Of a stretch of DNA of 64,000 nt, positions 18,768-27,845 are shown in pieces. The notes beneath the pieces were generated by a model. It did no database searches, had not been told where the DNA came from, and was given only the letters and a program-made list of their open reading frames with translations. This DNA is from Fidelibacterota bacterium (lineage in GTDB: Bacteria > Fidelibacterota > Marinisomatia > SCGC-AAA003-L08 > JACNLC01): the NCBI GenBank assembly GCA_018657495.1, contig JABHXA010000007.1, positions 62,001-126,000 of the forward strand, in the 5' to 3' direction. The translations under genes and the position numbers were made by a program. Positions within the stretch are counted from its first letter, which is position 1; each line of letters opens with the position of its first letter.

Positions 18768-19262
18768 ATGAACGAAGAAATATTTAAAAGACAATCCAAA
18801 ATCATTAAATTGGTTGGTACAGATATAGACGGCGTCTGGACGAATGCAAGAATGTATTATTCTGCAGATGGTGATTTCCTAAAAGGGTTTTCGACTTACG
18901 ATGGAATGGCAGTGCAATTACTTAGAGAGAACAACATCCCTACTGCAATCCTAACCAGCGAAAACTCTGATATAGTTAAAAGAAGAGCTGATAAGTTGAA
19001 AATTCCATACGTTTATATTGGTGAAAAGGACAAATTGTCCAGATTAACCTATTTATGTAAGCGGTTGGATATTTCATTAGAAAACGTTGCATACATTGGT
19101 GATGATCTCAATGATTTAGAGGTCTTGAGAAAAGTTGGTATATCAGCAATGCCTTCCAGCAGTCCAATTCTAAGTCAATTTACTCCCCACCTTATCACTT
19201 CAAGAGCAGGAGGGCATGGCGCTTTTCGGGAATTTGTCGATACAATCCTATCATTTAAATAA
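18768..19262 (+). CDS. C0-type HAD phosphatase (Kdn-9-phosphate phosphatase-like; KdsC relative)
   Basis: A 164-residue capless HAD phosphatase that should act as a tetramer. The nucleophile loop is DIDGVWT (Asp19, Asp21), with the YIGDDLNDLEVL motif near residue 108 and AGGHGAFREF near the C-terminus. KdsC proteins usually read DVDGVLT and VGDDLID. This one reads like the Bacteroides Kdn-9-P phosphatase, including Glu65 and Lys76 at the positions I recall as its specificity residues (Glu56, Lys67). It lies between neuB and waaA. The alternative is an ordinary Kdo-8-P phosphatase serving waaA; motif choice favours the Kdn reading. Confidence 0.85.
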   Translation: MNEEIFKRQSKIIKLVGTDIDGVWTNARMYYSADGDFLKGFSTYDGMAVQLLRENNIPTAILTSENSDIVKRRADKLKIPYVYIGEKDKLSRLTYLCKRLDISLENVAYIGDDLNDLEVLRKVGISAMPSSSPILSQFTPHLITSRAGGHGAFREFVDTILSFK

Positions 19263-19273
19263 TATTTCTGTAG

Positions 19274-20557
19274 ATGGTCATCTATCTTGTTTACTTTCTA
19301 CTGTCTCCAGTTCTCTGGGTATTACTACATACATTTGGTTTGATATTTCCTAAAATAAGAACTCATATATTTTCTCAATTTCCTTCCTACAAAAAACTAA
19401 AAAATAATCTTAGATCTAATGCAAAACCAGTTGTGATTTTTCACGCTGCCTCCGCAGGTGAATTTGAACAGCTAAGACCAATTCTTGGAAAAATGGATCG
19501 TGAGAAATATTTTATTATTCAGACTTTTTTTTCACCTACTATTTATTTGAAAGAAAAAGACTCAGAATTATTTGATGACTGTTGTTATCACCCATTTGAT
19601 TTCCCCTGGTCGGCTTTATATTTTTTTATGATTACCCGTCCCGAATACTATATAATTACTCGTCACGATATCTGGCCTAATCATTTGGTCATCTCAAATA
19701 TTTTAAATATTAATTCAATATTAATTAATGCAAATCTATATAAAGAATCAATTCGATTAAGTCCATATTTAATCTCGGCGAATAGATGGATATATTCAAA
19801 ATTTAACCTGGTATTTACCGGATCCAAACGACTTGAAAATAATTTAGTGAAACTGGTGGAGTCGTCAAAAATTATTGTTAGCGGTGATACACGCTTTGAT
19901 CAGGTACTCGAGCGGAAGAATAATTATTCTGGAACACTTCTTTCTGAAAGTTATACTGAATCTGTCAATCTCATATTTGGCAGTATAATTCGATCTGATT
20001 TCAAAATTATTTTCAATTCTTTGGGTGAGGAATTTCCGAATGGACACGACTCATTGCATTTAAAAAATCAACGCTTAATTTTTGTCCCTCACGAAACTGG
20101 AAATGACGCAATTCAAGAGATCGAAAAAGAATTATTAAAACTTAATCTTGAGAGTAAAAGATATTCACAAGTATTAGCGGAGGAGACACCTGATGTCTTA
20201 ATTGTGGATATGGTGGGAATACTTGCAGATTTATATTTTCACAGTTTCTTTGCTTATGTGGGTGCTGGATTTGGAGCTGGTGTTCATTCTGTTATTGAAC
20301 CTGCAGTTCATGGATGTATCGTCTCATTTGGACCCAATATTCAAATCCTTGATGAAGCAATTGATCTGTTTGAAAGTAAAATCGGATTTATGGTGCAAAC
20401 AAAATCAGATTTCGTACGTTTGTTAAATTCAATTCAAAATGAGAATACCAGAATTCAATATCAGAAAAAAACACTACAATATGTTACTGATCATCCATTA
20501 AGTTCACTATCTATTATTAATAGGATTTTTAAAGAAAGAAATGAATCGAATCATTAA
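19274..20557 (+). CDS. waaA: Kdo transferase WaaA-like (GT30)
   Basis: Transfers Kdo from CMP-Kdo to lipid A at the inner face of the inner membrane. The 427-residue protein has an N-terminal membrane anchor (about residues 1-25), the HAASAGEFEQLRPIL segment, ITRHDIWPN in place of the more usual ETEIWPN, SGDTRFDQV and a C-terminal GAGFGAGVHSVIEPAVHG donor-binding region. Length and order match GT30. It starts 11 bases after the HAD phosphatase gene. No kdsA or kdsB lies in the window, so the donor could be CMP-Kdo made elsewhere or, more speculatively, the cluster's own CMP-nonulosonate. Confidence 0.9.
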   Translation: MVIYLVYFLLSPVLWVLLHTFGLIFPKIRTHIFSQFPSYKKLKNNLRSNAKPVVIFHAASAGEFEQLRPILGKMDREKYFIIQTFFSPTIYLKEKDSELFDDCCYHPFDFPWSALYFFMITRPEYYIITRHDIWPNHLVISNILNINSILINANLYKESIRLSPYLISANRWIYSKFNLVFTGSKRLENNLVKLVESSKIIVSGDTRFDQVLERKNNYSGTLLSESYTESVNLIFGSIIRSDFKIIFNSLGEEFPNGHDSLHLKNQRLIFVPHETGNDAIQEIEKELLKLNLESKRYSQVLAEETPDVLIVDMVGILADLYFHSFFAYVGAGFGAGVHSVIEPAVHGCIVSFGPNIQILDEAIDLFESKIGFMVQTKSDFVRLLNSIQNENTRIQYQKKTLQYVTDHPLSSLSIINRIFKERNESNH

Positions 20558-21296
20558 AATAATTCCTGTTCTTTTGGGGTTTATTTTTTCCCAGATGCCT
20601 TTTCAGGAAGGCGAAAAACTAGTTTATTCAGCCGGGTTTAGGCTGTTTGCCGCCGGAACTGCTACAATGGAAATTGTCTCAGATTCGCTCGGCGGATCAT
20701 CTGTATATAGAATTATTTCCAGAACACGAACTGGTGGTTTATTGGATAGATTTTATCGGGTGAGGGATGAAATTGATGTCTGGCTGGATAAGGGTGATTT
20801 TAATCTATTAAGAATGAATAAAAAGATAAGAGAGGGTTCACATAAAAAAAACTTCCATGCAATTATAGACACATCAAATAATACTGCAACGATGGGAGAC
20901 AAAACTCTTGAATTACCCGACCATGTACTCGATCCAATGTCGGCAATATATTTTCTTAGAATGCAAGATCTCAGCCTAGGCAAGAATTATTCTTTTAATT
21001 CTTTTGATAATGGAAAATTGAAAAATGTATTGGTCTCGGTAAAAAAGGAAGAAACTATATCAGTGCCGGCCGGCATATTCAAATGTATTCTGGTCACCCC
21101 GTCATCTGGAGACGGTAGCGCATTGCTAAAAAATAATGGTCAGATGAAAATATGGTTTTCTGCGGATAATCAAAAAATTCCAGTGAAAATTGAACAAAAT
21201 ACAAATATCGGAACAATGATATTAGAATTGAAAAAAGTTGTTATTCCACTAATTGAAGAGGCGGCTGATGTCATTGAACATGACGACAACAAATAA
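20541..21296 (+). CDS. DUF3108 domain exported protein
   Basis: A 251-residue protein with a signal peptide (about residues 1-19, ending FIFSQM) followed by a DUF3108-like beta-rich domain: EGEKLVYSAGFRLFAAGTAT, then DVWLDKGDFNLLRM and a PVKIEQNTNIGTMILELKK end. DUF3108 proteins are periplasmic or outer-membrane associated and their role is not established. It overlaps waaA by 17 bases and is the last gene of the rightward envelope run. It converges with rseP, overlapping its 3' end by 48 bases. The family is assigned from the characteristic opening and closing segments, so I am fairly but not fully sure. Confidence 0.78.
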   Translation: MNRIIKIIPVLLGFIFSQMPFQEGEKLVYSAGFRLFAAGTATMEIVSDSLGGSSVYRIISRTRTGGLLDRFYRVRDEIDVWLDKGDFNLLRMNKKIREGSHKKNFHAIIDTSNNTATMGDKTLELPDHVLDPMSAIYFLRMQDLSLGKNYSFNSFDNGKLKNVLVSVKKEETISVPAGIFKCILVTPSSGDGSALLKNNGQMKIWFSADNQKIPVKIEQNTNIGTMILELKKVVIPLIEEAADVIEHDDNK

Positions 21297-22316
21297 TAAC
21301 AACATCAAAACCACACCAATCTGCTGAAAACCCAACTTGATCTTCACCGGGAGTTTTCTCCTTATAATTCCCTCAGTTAAAGAAATAATTATATGCCCGC
21401 CATCCAATGCTGGGATTGGAAGGATATTTAAAAACGCCAGATTAATGCTGATAATTGCCATCAGATTAAAAAAGGATAATAATCCTGACTTGACAGATTC
21501 ACCAGTTAATTGTGCGATCATTATGGGACCGCCAACATCCTTTAAAGAGGCTTCTCCGGTAATTAGCATTTTTATTGAATCAACAATAACCAGGAACCAA
21601 AAAATCGTCCTCCTGAATCCTTCCTGAACTGATTCTATTATCGTTGCTTCACGTAAATTTATCTTCTTCGAAATGCCTATCATCCCAACTTTTACTACTT
21701 TACCACTGACAATATTTTCTGACACTTTTGTAATTACAGAATCTTTTAAAATGATACCATCATGCAGCCATTCGATGATAACTTGTTCTTCTATAATCGG
21801 CTGTATGATTGAAGTCATTTCATCCCAGTTATTTATATTTACACCATTCACTGAAATTATTTCATCATCTTCCACCAGACCAGTGTCATAGGCGGGATAA
21901 TCCGGTAATACTTGTCCAATAACAGGACTATTATCGACTTCACCAATCCCCATTTTTAAAGTAATAATTGTAAAAATTATAATTGCCAGGAGAAAATTCA
22001 TAATTACACCTGCAGATGCAAACCAGATTTGCTGCCAGGATTTTTTTGATTGATACTCATAAGGGGCACCCGTTGCAGAGTCATCAAAACTTTCATCCAA
22101 TATCCCAGATACTTTTACATATCCTCCAAGTGGAAATAGACCAATTCCATATTCTGTGTCACCCCATTTTTTATGTAAACCCAGACCAAATAGGTTAAAA
22201 CCTAAATAGAATTTTTCGACTCTCATGCCCACAGATCTTGCTGCCAGAAAATGTCCAAGTTCATGGACGAATATCAGAACGCCAAGAAGAAATATAAATG
22301 AAATTATTGTCGTCAA
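21249..22316 (-). CDS. rseP: Site-2 metalloprotease RseP
   Basis: An intramembrane zinc protease that cleaves membrane-anchored anti-sigma factors and remnant signal peptides. HELGH is at residues 18-22 in the first membrane helix; the third metal ligand lies in LNILPIPALDGGHI near residue 305. One PDZ domain is seen at about 120-190 (PAYDTGLVEDDEIISVNGVN); many RseP proteins have two. The 355-residue length suits a single-PDZ form. The gene is the last of the leftward envelope supercluster, four bases after dxr, and could act on the anti-sigma-like protein encoded at 36256, though that is only a possibility. Confidence 0.95.
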   Translation of the reverse strand: MTTIISFIFLLGVLIFVHELGHFLAARSVGMRVEKFYLGFNLFGLGLHKKWGDTEYGIGLFPLGGYVKVSGILDESFDDSATGAPYEYQSKKSWQQIWFASAGVIMNFLLAIIIFTIITLKMGIGEVDNSPVIGQVLPDYPAYDTGLVEDDEIISVNGVNINNWDEMTSIIQPIIEEQVIIEWLHDGIILKDSVITKVSENIVSGKVVKVGMIGISKKINLREATIIESVQEGFRRTIFWFLVIVDSIKMLITGEASLKDVGGPIMIAQLTGESVKSGLLSFFNLMAIISINLAFLNILPIPALDGGHIIISLTEGIIRRKLPVKIKLGFQQIGVVLMLLLFVVVMFNDISRLFN

Positions 22317-22320
22317 ATTT

Positions 22321-23472
22321 TTACCTCAATATTTTTTTCTTAATAAATTGCTCAGTCCAGTGGGTGATCCCTTCAATACTATAAAGATCAGGACAATCAA
22401 TGAATTTATGATTGGTTAATGCCTCTTCTAAATATTCTGGAATATTATTAAATGTTATATCCCTATTGAGAAAAGCAAGAACCAGGTGATCATTTGCAAC
22501 ATTTAATACTACCGGATAGGATCCCCCCGATTCAATACATTGATATGCTAATTTGATACAGGGGAATTTCTCAAGATCAGGTTTTTCGAATGTAAGCGAG
22601 TCAATCGATGTAAAATCAAAATTCTCGTAATTTGATGATAGATGATCGGGATATGTCAAAGCATATTGAATGGGAATTCGCATATCAGGCTTCCCCATTT
22701 GTGCTTTGATTGATCCATCTGAAAACTCGACCATGGAATGAATAATTGATTGTGGATGGATCACAATATCTATTTGATCGGATTCCACATTAAATAACCA
22801 TTTTGCTTCAATAACTTCAAGACCTTTATTCATCATCGTAGCAGAGTCAATAGTTATTTTTGCTCCCATATTCCAATTCGGATGTTTCAATGCTTCTTCA
22901 ATTTTTATAGAAGAAAAAGTTTGGATAGGGCGATTCCGGAAAGGACCACCGGACCCTGTCAGAATTAACCTTTTAACCTGATTGATTTTTTCCCCTGTTA
23001 GACATTGCCAAATTGCACTATGCTCGCTGTCTACAGGTAAAATCTTTACATCGTTATCTTTGGCTAATTGATCAATCAGGCTGCCGGCCATTACCATACT
23101 TTCCTTGTTGGACAACGCAATATTTACACCTGATTTAATTGCCGTTATCGTAGGCTCCATGCCAAAATATCCAACTAGGGCATTCAGCATAATGTCTATA
23201 TCGCTTCTTGAAGCAAGATTAATCAGATCATCCCGCCCATAATATATTTTTATATCCTGCCTCTTTAACTCTAATGATTGATCGCTGTTGAACTCACCCT
23301 TTACAAGACAAACACTGTCAGGTTTAAATTCTATTGCTTGAGAGAATAGTAAATCATTATTAATATTAGCAGTCAATAGAACAACTCGAAAAGCGTTTCT
23401 ATGATTTCTAATTACTTCAAGTGTTTGCACACCGATTGAACCGGTGGATCCAAAAACTGATATTCGCTTCAT
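22321..23472 (-). CDS. dxr: 1-deoxy-D-xylulose 5-phosphate reductoisomerase
   Basis: Catalyses the first committed step of the MEP isoprenoid pathway, converting DXP to MEP with NADPH. The 383-residue protein has the N-terminal GSTGSIGVQTLEVI nucleotide motif, ALSNKESMVMAG, LPVDSEHSAIWQCL (metal and substrate ligands), LTGSGGPFR, and HPNWNMGAKITIDSATMMNK. All catalytic landmarks are in order. It supplies precursors for the undecaprenyl carrier made by uppS in the same cluster. Its start overlaps the stop of the preceding 203-residue gene by four bases. Confidence 0.98.
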   Translation of the reverse strand: MKRISVFGSTGSIGVQTLEVIRNHRNAFRVVLLTANINNDLLFSQAIEFKPDSVCLVKGEFNSDQSLELKRQDIKIYYGRDDLINLASRSDIDIMLNALVGYFGMEPTITAIKSGVNIALSNKESMVMAGSLIDQLAKDNDVKILPVDSEHSAIWQCLTGEKINQVKRLILTGSGGPFRNRPIQTFSSIKIEEALKHPNWNMGAKITIDSATMMNKGLEVIEAKWLFNVESDQIDIVIHPQSIIHSMVEFSDGSIKAQMGKPDMRIPIQYALTYPDHLSSNYENFDFTSIDSLTFEKPDLEKFPCIKLAYQCIESGGSYPVVLNVANDHLVLAFLNRDITFNNIPEYLEEALTNHKFIDCPDLYSIEGITHWTEQFIKKKILR

Positions 23473-24080
23473 AATACTGTTGATAATGTGAGAGCAGGCA
23501 GAACTTTGATGTTATTTCCATCTTTGTATATTCTCACACCTCCATTTATAGAAAAGTTGTTTGTAATATTATGGAAGATGGACGTGGAAAATTGGTAGTG
23601 ATCCCAATTATCGTTAAATAAATGGGTCCAGGAAAAGTGAACTTGAAATTCTGAAATCGAATAGGAACTTGATATACCGGTAAAATACCATCTATAATTA
23701 TTCTCTTCATGCCATTTCAATTGATGTACCCCGAACTCAAGATTCAATGGGTCCAAATTAAAAACTGTAAATTTTGGAGTGAAACCAATTCCCGTATGCA
23801 TTAATAGATTAGATCCTAAGTCACCAGCTTCAGGAGAAATGCCACCTTTTAGGAATAAATTGGATGTGATCCATATTTGTGAATTAATTTTTCCACGAAC
23901 ATCACCATCTGCCCCAAAAACTGATGAAGATATAATTATATTTGAGTAGTTTAAATTTTGATGAGGAATGGATGAGAGAGTTTTTGCAAGATTTTTTTCA
24001 GTATCGCTGCAGAATAGGCAGATTGGTAATACAAATAATACTACTAATGTACTTCTTGAAAGGAAACTATATGATACCAC
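23469..24080 (-). CDS. Exported protein of unknown function between lpxA and dxr, possible small beta-barrel
   Basis: I do not recognise this 203-residue protein. It has a signal peptide (about residues 9-25, ending CLFCSD). The rest alternates hydrophobic and polar residues with many aromatic residues (FKLKG-like strands, LEFGVHQLKWHEENNYRWYF, FQVHFSWTHLF), and the final residues are PALTLSTVL. This looks like an outer-membrane beta-barrel of about eight strands, but I cannot name a family. It overlaps lpxA by 14 bases and dxr by four, so it is translated as part of the outer-membrane supercluster. Confidence 0.72.
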   Translation of the reverse strand: MVSYSFLSRSTLVVLFVLPICLFCSDTEKNLAKTLSSIPHQNLNYSNIIISSSVFGADGDVRGKINSQIWITSNLFLKGGISPEAGDLGSNLLMHTGIGFTPKFTVFNLDPLNLEFGVHQLKWHEENNYRWYFTGISSSYSISEFQVHFSWTHLFNDNWDHYQFSTSIFHNITNNFSINGGVRIYKDGNNIKVLPALTLSTVL

Positions 24081-24840
24081 GGTTACTATTTTCTATAAAA
24101 TTAAGGATCTTGGTGATTTCTGGAATAATTTTCAAGTTCTTATTAATATAGTCAATAGATTGGGAAATGTTATACTCTGACCGAAAAATTATTTTATAAG
24201 CTTTTTTAATGGCCGCTCTGGTCTCAGGAGAGAAGTTCCTTCTTTTAAGACCGAGAAAATTGAGCCCTGCAAATCTCATAGGTTCTCCTGTTGCTGTAAT
24301 ATAAGGAGGAATATCTTTTACCACCCTATATGCCCCACCAACAAATGCATGTTCCCCAATTTTACAGAATTGATGCACTGGTGTATGCCCACCGATAATG
24401 GCATGATAGCCAACTTCAACATGACCACCCAATGAGATTCCATTTGCCAAAATCGCATTATCTTCTATAATACAATCATGACCAATATGCACATAGGCCA
24501 TAAGCAATACATCGCTGCCAATAGAAGTTTTACCTAATGCTTCGGTACCTCGATTCAATGTACAGTATTCCCGGACGCGAGTCCGATCCCCAATTATTAA
24601 TTTAGATTTCTCACCTCCGAATTTTAAATCTTGGGGAATCCCACCAATTACAGCACCTTGAAATATCTCACATTCTTTGCCAATCGTAGAGTATGTTTTG
24701 ATGATTACGTGTTCATGGATTTTTGTTCCATTTCCGATTACACAATTTTCTTCAACTATAGAAAATGGACCAATTTCAACTTCTGAGCCAATTACTGAAT
24801 CAGGATGGATAATTGCGGTTGGATGAATCTTAGTAGAAAT
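24067..24840 (-). CDS. lpxA: UDP-N-acetylglucosamine acyltransferase LpxA, probable ATT start
   Basis: Adds the first 3-hydroxyacyl chain to UDP-GlcNAc in lipid A synthesis. Translating the full open frame gives an intact left-handed beta-helix protein that begins STKIHPTAIIHPDSVIG, followed by GGIPQDLKFGGE and HIGHDCIIEDN with the catalytic His, and LNFLGLKRRNFSP near the end. The only conventional in-frame start, TTG at 24558, would delete the first 94 residues. Upstream the frame runs to a TAG near 24858 and contains no ATG, GTG or TTG. An ATT at 24840, one base after the lpxC-fabZ stop, with AAGAG upstream, gives 257 residues, close to the E. coli length of 262. Confidence 0.92.
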   Translation of the reverse strand: MSTKIHPTAIIHPDSVIGSEVEIGPFSIVEENCVIGNGTKIHEHVIIKTYSTIGKECEIFQGAVIGGIPQDLKFGGEKSKLIIGDRTRVREYCTLNRGTEALGKTSIGSDVLLMAYVHIGHDCIIEDNAILANGISLGGHVEVGYHAIIGGHTPVHQFCKIGEHAFVGGAYRVVKDIPPYITATGEPMRFAGLNFLGLKRRNFSPETRAAIKKAYKIIFRSEYNISQSIDYINKNLKIIPEITKILNFIENSNRGII

Positions 24841-24841
24841 A

Positions 24842-26260
24842 TTATGCTCTTTTATCTACAACTGATGCCATCATCTCTGCCTCAGCAACCACAACTTTAT
24901 CAACAGTTGCAACGCCTTTTATTTTGCAGGTACCCATTCTAAATTTTAATAAGGATACTTCAAATTTGACTTGATCTCCAGGAACTACTGTTTTCCGAAA
25001 ACGAGTTTTATCTATTGCAGTAAAATACATCAGTTTGGTAGAGGGATTAGGAATTGAGTTTAATATTAAAAAACCTCCAGCTTGCGCCATAGCCTCGAGT
25101 ATCAGTACTCCAGGCATAACGGGCTCTCCAGGGAAATGTCCTTGAAAAAACGGCTCATTCATAGTTACATTTTTTAAGGCATGGACAACTTTACCTGGTT
25201 CAACATCGAGAATTCTGTCGACTAATAAAAATGGATAGCGATGAGGTAATATCTGAAGAATTGCCTGTATATCAAATTTTAACTTAGTGTCTTTCTGTCT
25301 GCTTCGTTTTTCCTGGATTTTTTTACTGTATACTTTTTTAATCTCTTTTACCAATTCAACATTCGCAGCATGACCGCTTCGGGCAGCAATCACGTGACCT
25401 TTAATAGGAATTCCAAGTAGAGCTAAATCTCCAATTAAATCGAGAACTTTGTGTCTGACGGGTTCATTTGAGAATCTTAATTCAACACCATTCATTATAC
25501 CATTTTCACCGCTGAATACTTCGGTTTTAATGTTGAACATTTTCCGAATAGTATCTATTTCATTTTTTTCCACTTTCCTGTCCAGGAATACTAAGGCATT
25601 GTCAATTCCACCGCCCTTGATCAGTCCAAGCTCCTTCAATTCCTTAATTTCTGAGAAAAAGCAAAATGTTCTTGCCGGGGCTATTCTTTTTATAAAATCG
25701 TCTTCCAGTGAATACATAGCCGTATATTGAGTACCAAGCGATGGAAATTGATAATCTGTCATAAAGGTAATTCGAAATCTATCCGATGGCAGGACATGTA
25801 TGTCCACTCCCCTATTAGAATCATTATAAGTAATAGTTCGATCAATTATCAATTCATCACGGTGAGCGCTTTGTTCCTGAATTCCAGCATTAATAAGTAT
25901 TTCAACAAACGGATTGGCACTTCCGTCCATTACCGGGGGCTCTTTATTGGTCAGCTCAATGAGGATGTTATCAATCTGTAGTCCGACAATTGCGGCAAGT
26001 ACATGCTCTACAGTATGTATCCTAACACCATTCTGGCTAATTGTTGTACCCCTTGAGATATCAATTACATGATCAATATCTGCTAATATTTCAGGGCAAT
26101 CCTTTAAATCGATACGTTTAAACCGAATTCCAGAATTTGGCGGAGCAGGTTTGAATATTGCTGTAGAGTCTACACCGGTATGCAGTCCTACTCCACTAAT
26201 TTTTACTTCCTTATTAATAGATTTTTGATATTTAGAATGTTGATAATTAATATCTTTCAA
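24842..26260 (-). CDS. lpxC-fabZ: LpxC-FabZ fusion: lipid A deacetylase plus 3-hydroxyacyl-ACP dehydratase
   Basis: A 472-residue two-domain protein. Residues 1-310 are LpxC, which removes the acetyl group from UDP-3-acyl-GlcNAc: [20 protein letters not shown], the zinc-ligand [10 protein letters not shown] and the second zinc site around [17 protein letters not shown]. Residues about 325-472 are FabZ, which dehydrates 3-hydroxyacyl-[17 protein letters not shown] with the active His, and [14 protein letters not shown] followed by LEAMAQAG with the active Glu. The fusion is known in Bacteroidetes and relatives and couples lipid A and fatty acid flux. It overlaps lpxD by four bases. Confidence 0.98.
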   Translation of the reverse strand: MKDINYQHSKYQKSINKEVKISGVGLHTGVDSTAIFKPAPPNSGIRFKRIDLKDCPEILADIDHVIDISRGTTISQNGVRIHTVEHVLAAIVGLQIDNILIELTNKEPPVMDGSANPFVEILINAGIQEQSAHRDELIIDRTITYNDSNRGVDIHVLPSDRFRITFMTDYQFPSLGTQYTAMYSLEDDFIKRIAPARTFCFFSEIKELKELGLIKGGGIDNALVFLDRKVEKNEIDTIRKMFNIKTEVFSGENGIMNGVELRFSNEPVRHKVLDLIGDLALLGIPIKGHVIAARSGHAANVELVKEIKKVYSKKIQEKRSRQKDTKLKFDIQAILQILPHRYPFLLVDRILDVEPGKVVHALKNVTMNEPFFQGHFPGEPVMPGVLILEAMAQAGGFLILNSIPNPSTKLMYFTAIDKTRFRKTVVPGDQVKFEVSLLKFRMGTCKIKGVATVDKVVVAEAEMMASVVDKRA

Positions 26261-27288
26261 TCTCTCTCCTTTAACCAGTCCTCAAATTTTCTCTCAAATA
26301 ATCTTAATCGTTTGGCAATATCGGGTAGGTTTCTGATAACAACATCTTGTCTTTTTCTTTCATTGTGCGGTCTTGCAGGAATACCTGAATAAAAAGATCC
26401 TGGATTTACAGATTGCATAACAGCAGATTTTGAAGCAATTACCGAATTATCTCCAATAGTTATATGATCAACCACCCCTACTTGCCCCGCAAGAGTTACA
26501 TAATTACCGATTTTGGTAGTTCCTGCGATTCCAACTTGAGCTGCAAATAAACAGCCATCACCAATAACTACATTGTGTGCAATGTGAATATGGCCATCAA
26601 ATTTACAATTATTACCAATAATTGTGTCCATAAATGTACCACGATCGATATTACAATTTGAACCGATCCATACATTTTCCTTAATTATTACTTTCCCGAT
26701 TTGTGGAATTTTATAATGTTTCTTGTTCTCGGTAATCCAACCAAATCCATCTGCACCGATAACGGTACCGGAATCAATTGTCACATTGTCGCCAATACTG
26801 CAATTATGATACACTGTAACATTGGGATGGATTGTGACATTCACCCCTATAAGTGTATTAGCCCCTATAAAACTGCCGGCACAAATGTTAGTCCCTTTGC
26901 CAATAGTGACTCCGTCTTCAATAACAGCATTTGGACCAATAAAACATTGAGCGTCAATATTTGCATTTGTTGATATAGTTGCAGTTTTATGAAATAACGG
27001 GACAATTACAGGTTTTGTATCAAACATTTCCAAAACCTTTGCAAAAGCAAGAACAGGATTTTTAACACGTATAATTGTTTTACTTCCTGTTTCCATTGTA
27101 AATGATTCATTTACAATTACCGCAGTAGCTTCACTATTGACAAAATATTGGTGGTATTGCGGTGCACGGATAAAGGAAATAAACCCCTTCTTTCCCTGCT
27201 TTAATTCACATACACCGTATATAACCGAATCTGGGTCTCCGAAAAGGTGACCGTCAACAGCCTCTGCAATTTTACGAACCGTTATCAA
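26257..27288 (-). CDS. lpxD: UDP-3-O-(3-hydroxyacyl)glucosamine N-acyltransferase
   Basis: Adds the second acyl chain in lipid A synthesis. The 343-residue protein has the N-terminal uridine-binding domain (about 1-100), a long hexapeptide left-handed helix (about 105-290) with the [11 protein letters not shown] segment, [12 protein letters not shown] with the catalytic His, and a C-terminal helical tail. The order upstream to downstream is uppS, bamA, ompH, lpxD, lpxC-fabZ, lpxA, as in many Gram-negative outer-membrane clusters. It starts six bases after the ompH stop. Confidence 0.97.
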   Translation of the reverse strand: MITVRKIAEAVDGHLFGDPDSVIYGVCELKQGKKGFISFIRAPQYHQYFVNSEATAVIVNESFTMETGSKTIIRVKNPVLAFAKVLEMFDTKPVIVPLFHKTATISTNANIDAQCFIGPNAVIEDGVTIGKGTNICAGSFIGANTLIGVNVTIHPNVTVYHNCSIGDNVTIDSGTVIGADGFGWITENKKHYKIPQIGKVIIKENVWIGSNCNIDRGTFMDTIIGNNCKFDGHIHIAHNVVIGDGCLFAAQVGIAGTTKIGNYVTLAGQVGVVDHITIGDNSVIASKSAVMQSVNPGSFYSGIPARPHNERKRQDVVIRNLPDIAKRLRLFERKFEDWLKERD

Positions 27289-27294
27289 ATTAAA

Positions 27295-27828
27295 TTAATC
27301 GTTTTGTTGTGTTCCCTTTTGAAGCTGTTCCAAAACTTCGTCGGTGAGATCATGAGAATCAAGGGCATAAACTATTGCGCCTGAGACAGCATCAAATACG
27401 TAATCATATCCTCTTTCTGCCCCGACAACCTGTATTGCATCATCAATTTTTTTTAGAATTGGTGCAAGTAGTTGACTTTGCTTCTGATAAATTTCACCAT
27501 TGGGTCCAAATTTTTCCAACTGAAAATTTTGAATATTTGACTCTAATGAAACAATTTGTTGTTGAGCTTCATCTCTTCTCGATTCACTCATAAGTAAACT
27601 TTGTTTATCAAAGTCTTTTTTCAAACTGTCAAGCTGACCAAGCATACTGTTGAAATCAGTTTCTAATCTTCGTTGTTCTTTTTCCAATTCGACCTGTACC
27701 GCTGACACATCGCTGAATTCTGTCATTATTCTATTGGAATCGATATATCCTATCTTGACCTCAGCTGGCGCTAATTTCGGCAACAACAAAATTAATCCAA
27801 CAATAAAAATCTTTATATTATTTCTCAC
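27295..27828 (-). CDS. ompH: OmpH/Skp family periplasmic chaperone
   Basis: Chaperone that holds unfolded outer-membrane proteins in the periplasm for BamA. I place the start at GTG 27828 because AGGAG lies five bases upstream and the product then begins with a signal peptide (RNNIKIFIVGLILLLPKLAPA); the longer alternative from 27882 would overlap bamA and has no ribosome site. The mature 177-residue protein has VKIGYIDSNRIMTEFSDV and a long central helical region rich in Gln, Leu and charged residues (about 45-125). It ends with the YDYVFDAVSGAIVYA segment usual for Skp/OmpH. Confidence 0.92.
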   Translation of the reverse strand: MRNNIKIFIVGLILLLPKLAPAEVKIGYIDSNRIMTEFSDVSAVQVELEKEQRRLETDFNSMLGQLDSLKKDFDKQSLLMSESRRDEAQQQIVSLESNIQNFQLEKFGPNGEIYQKQSQLLAPILKKIDDAIQVVGAERGYDYVFDAVSGAIVYALDSHDLTDEVLEQLQKGTQQND

Positions 27829-27845
27829 TTTTTCTCCTATTTGTA

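Noticed and set aside
18768..19262. Simple KdsC (Kdo-8-phosphate phosphatase) reading
   Set aside because: Possible because waaA follows, but DIDGVWT, YIGDDLND and the Glu/Lys pair fit the Kdn-9-P phosphatase type better; kept only as an alternative.
24558..24840. Truncated lpxA starting at TTG 24558
   Set aside because: It would remove 94 conserved residues of the beta-helix, and the upstream frame matches LpxA fully.
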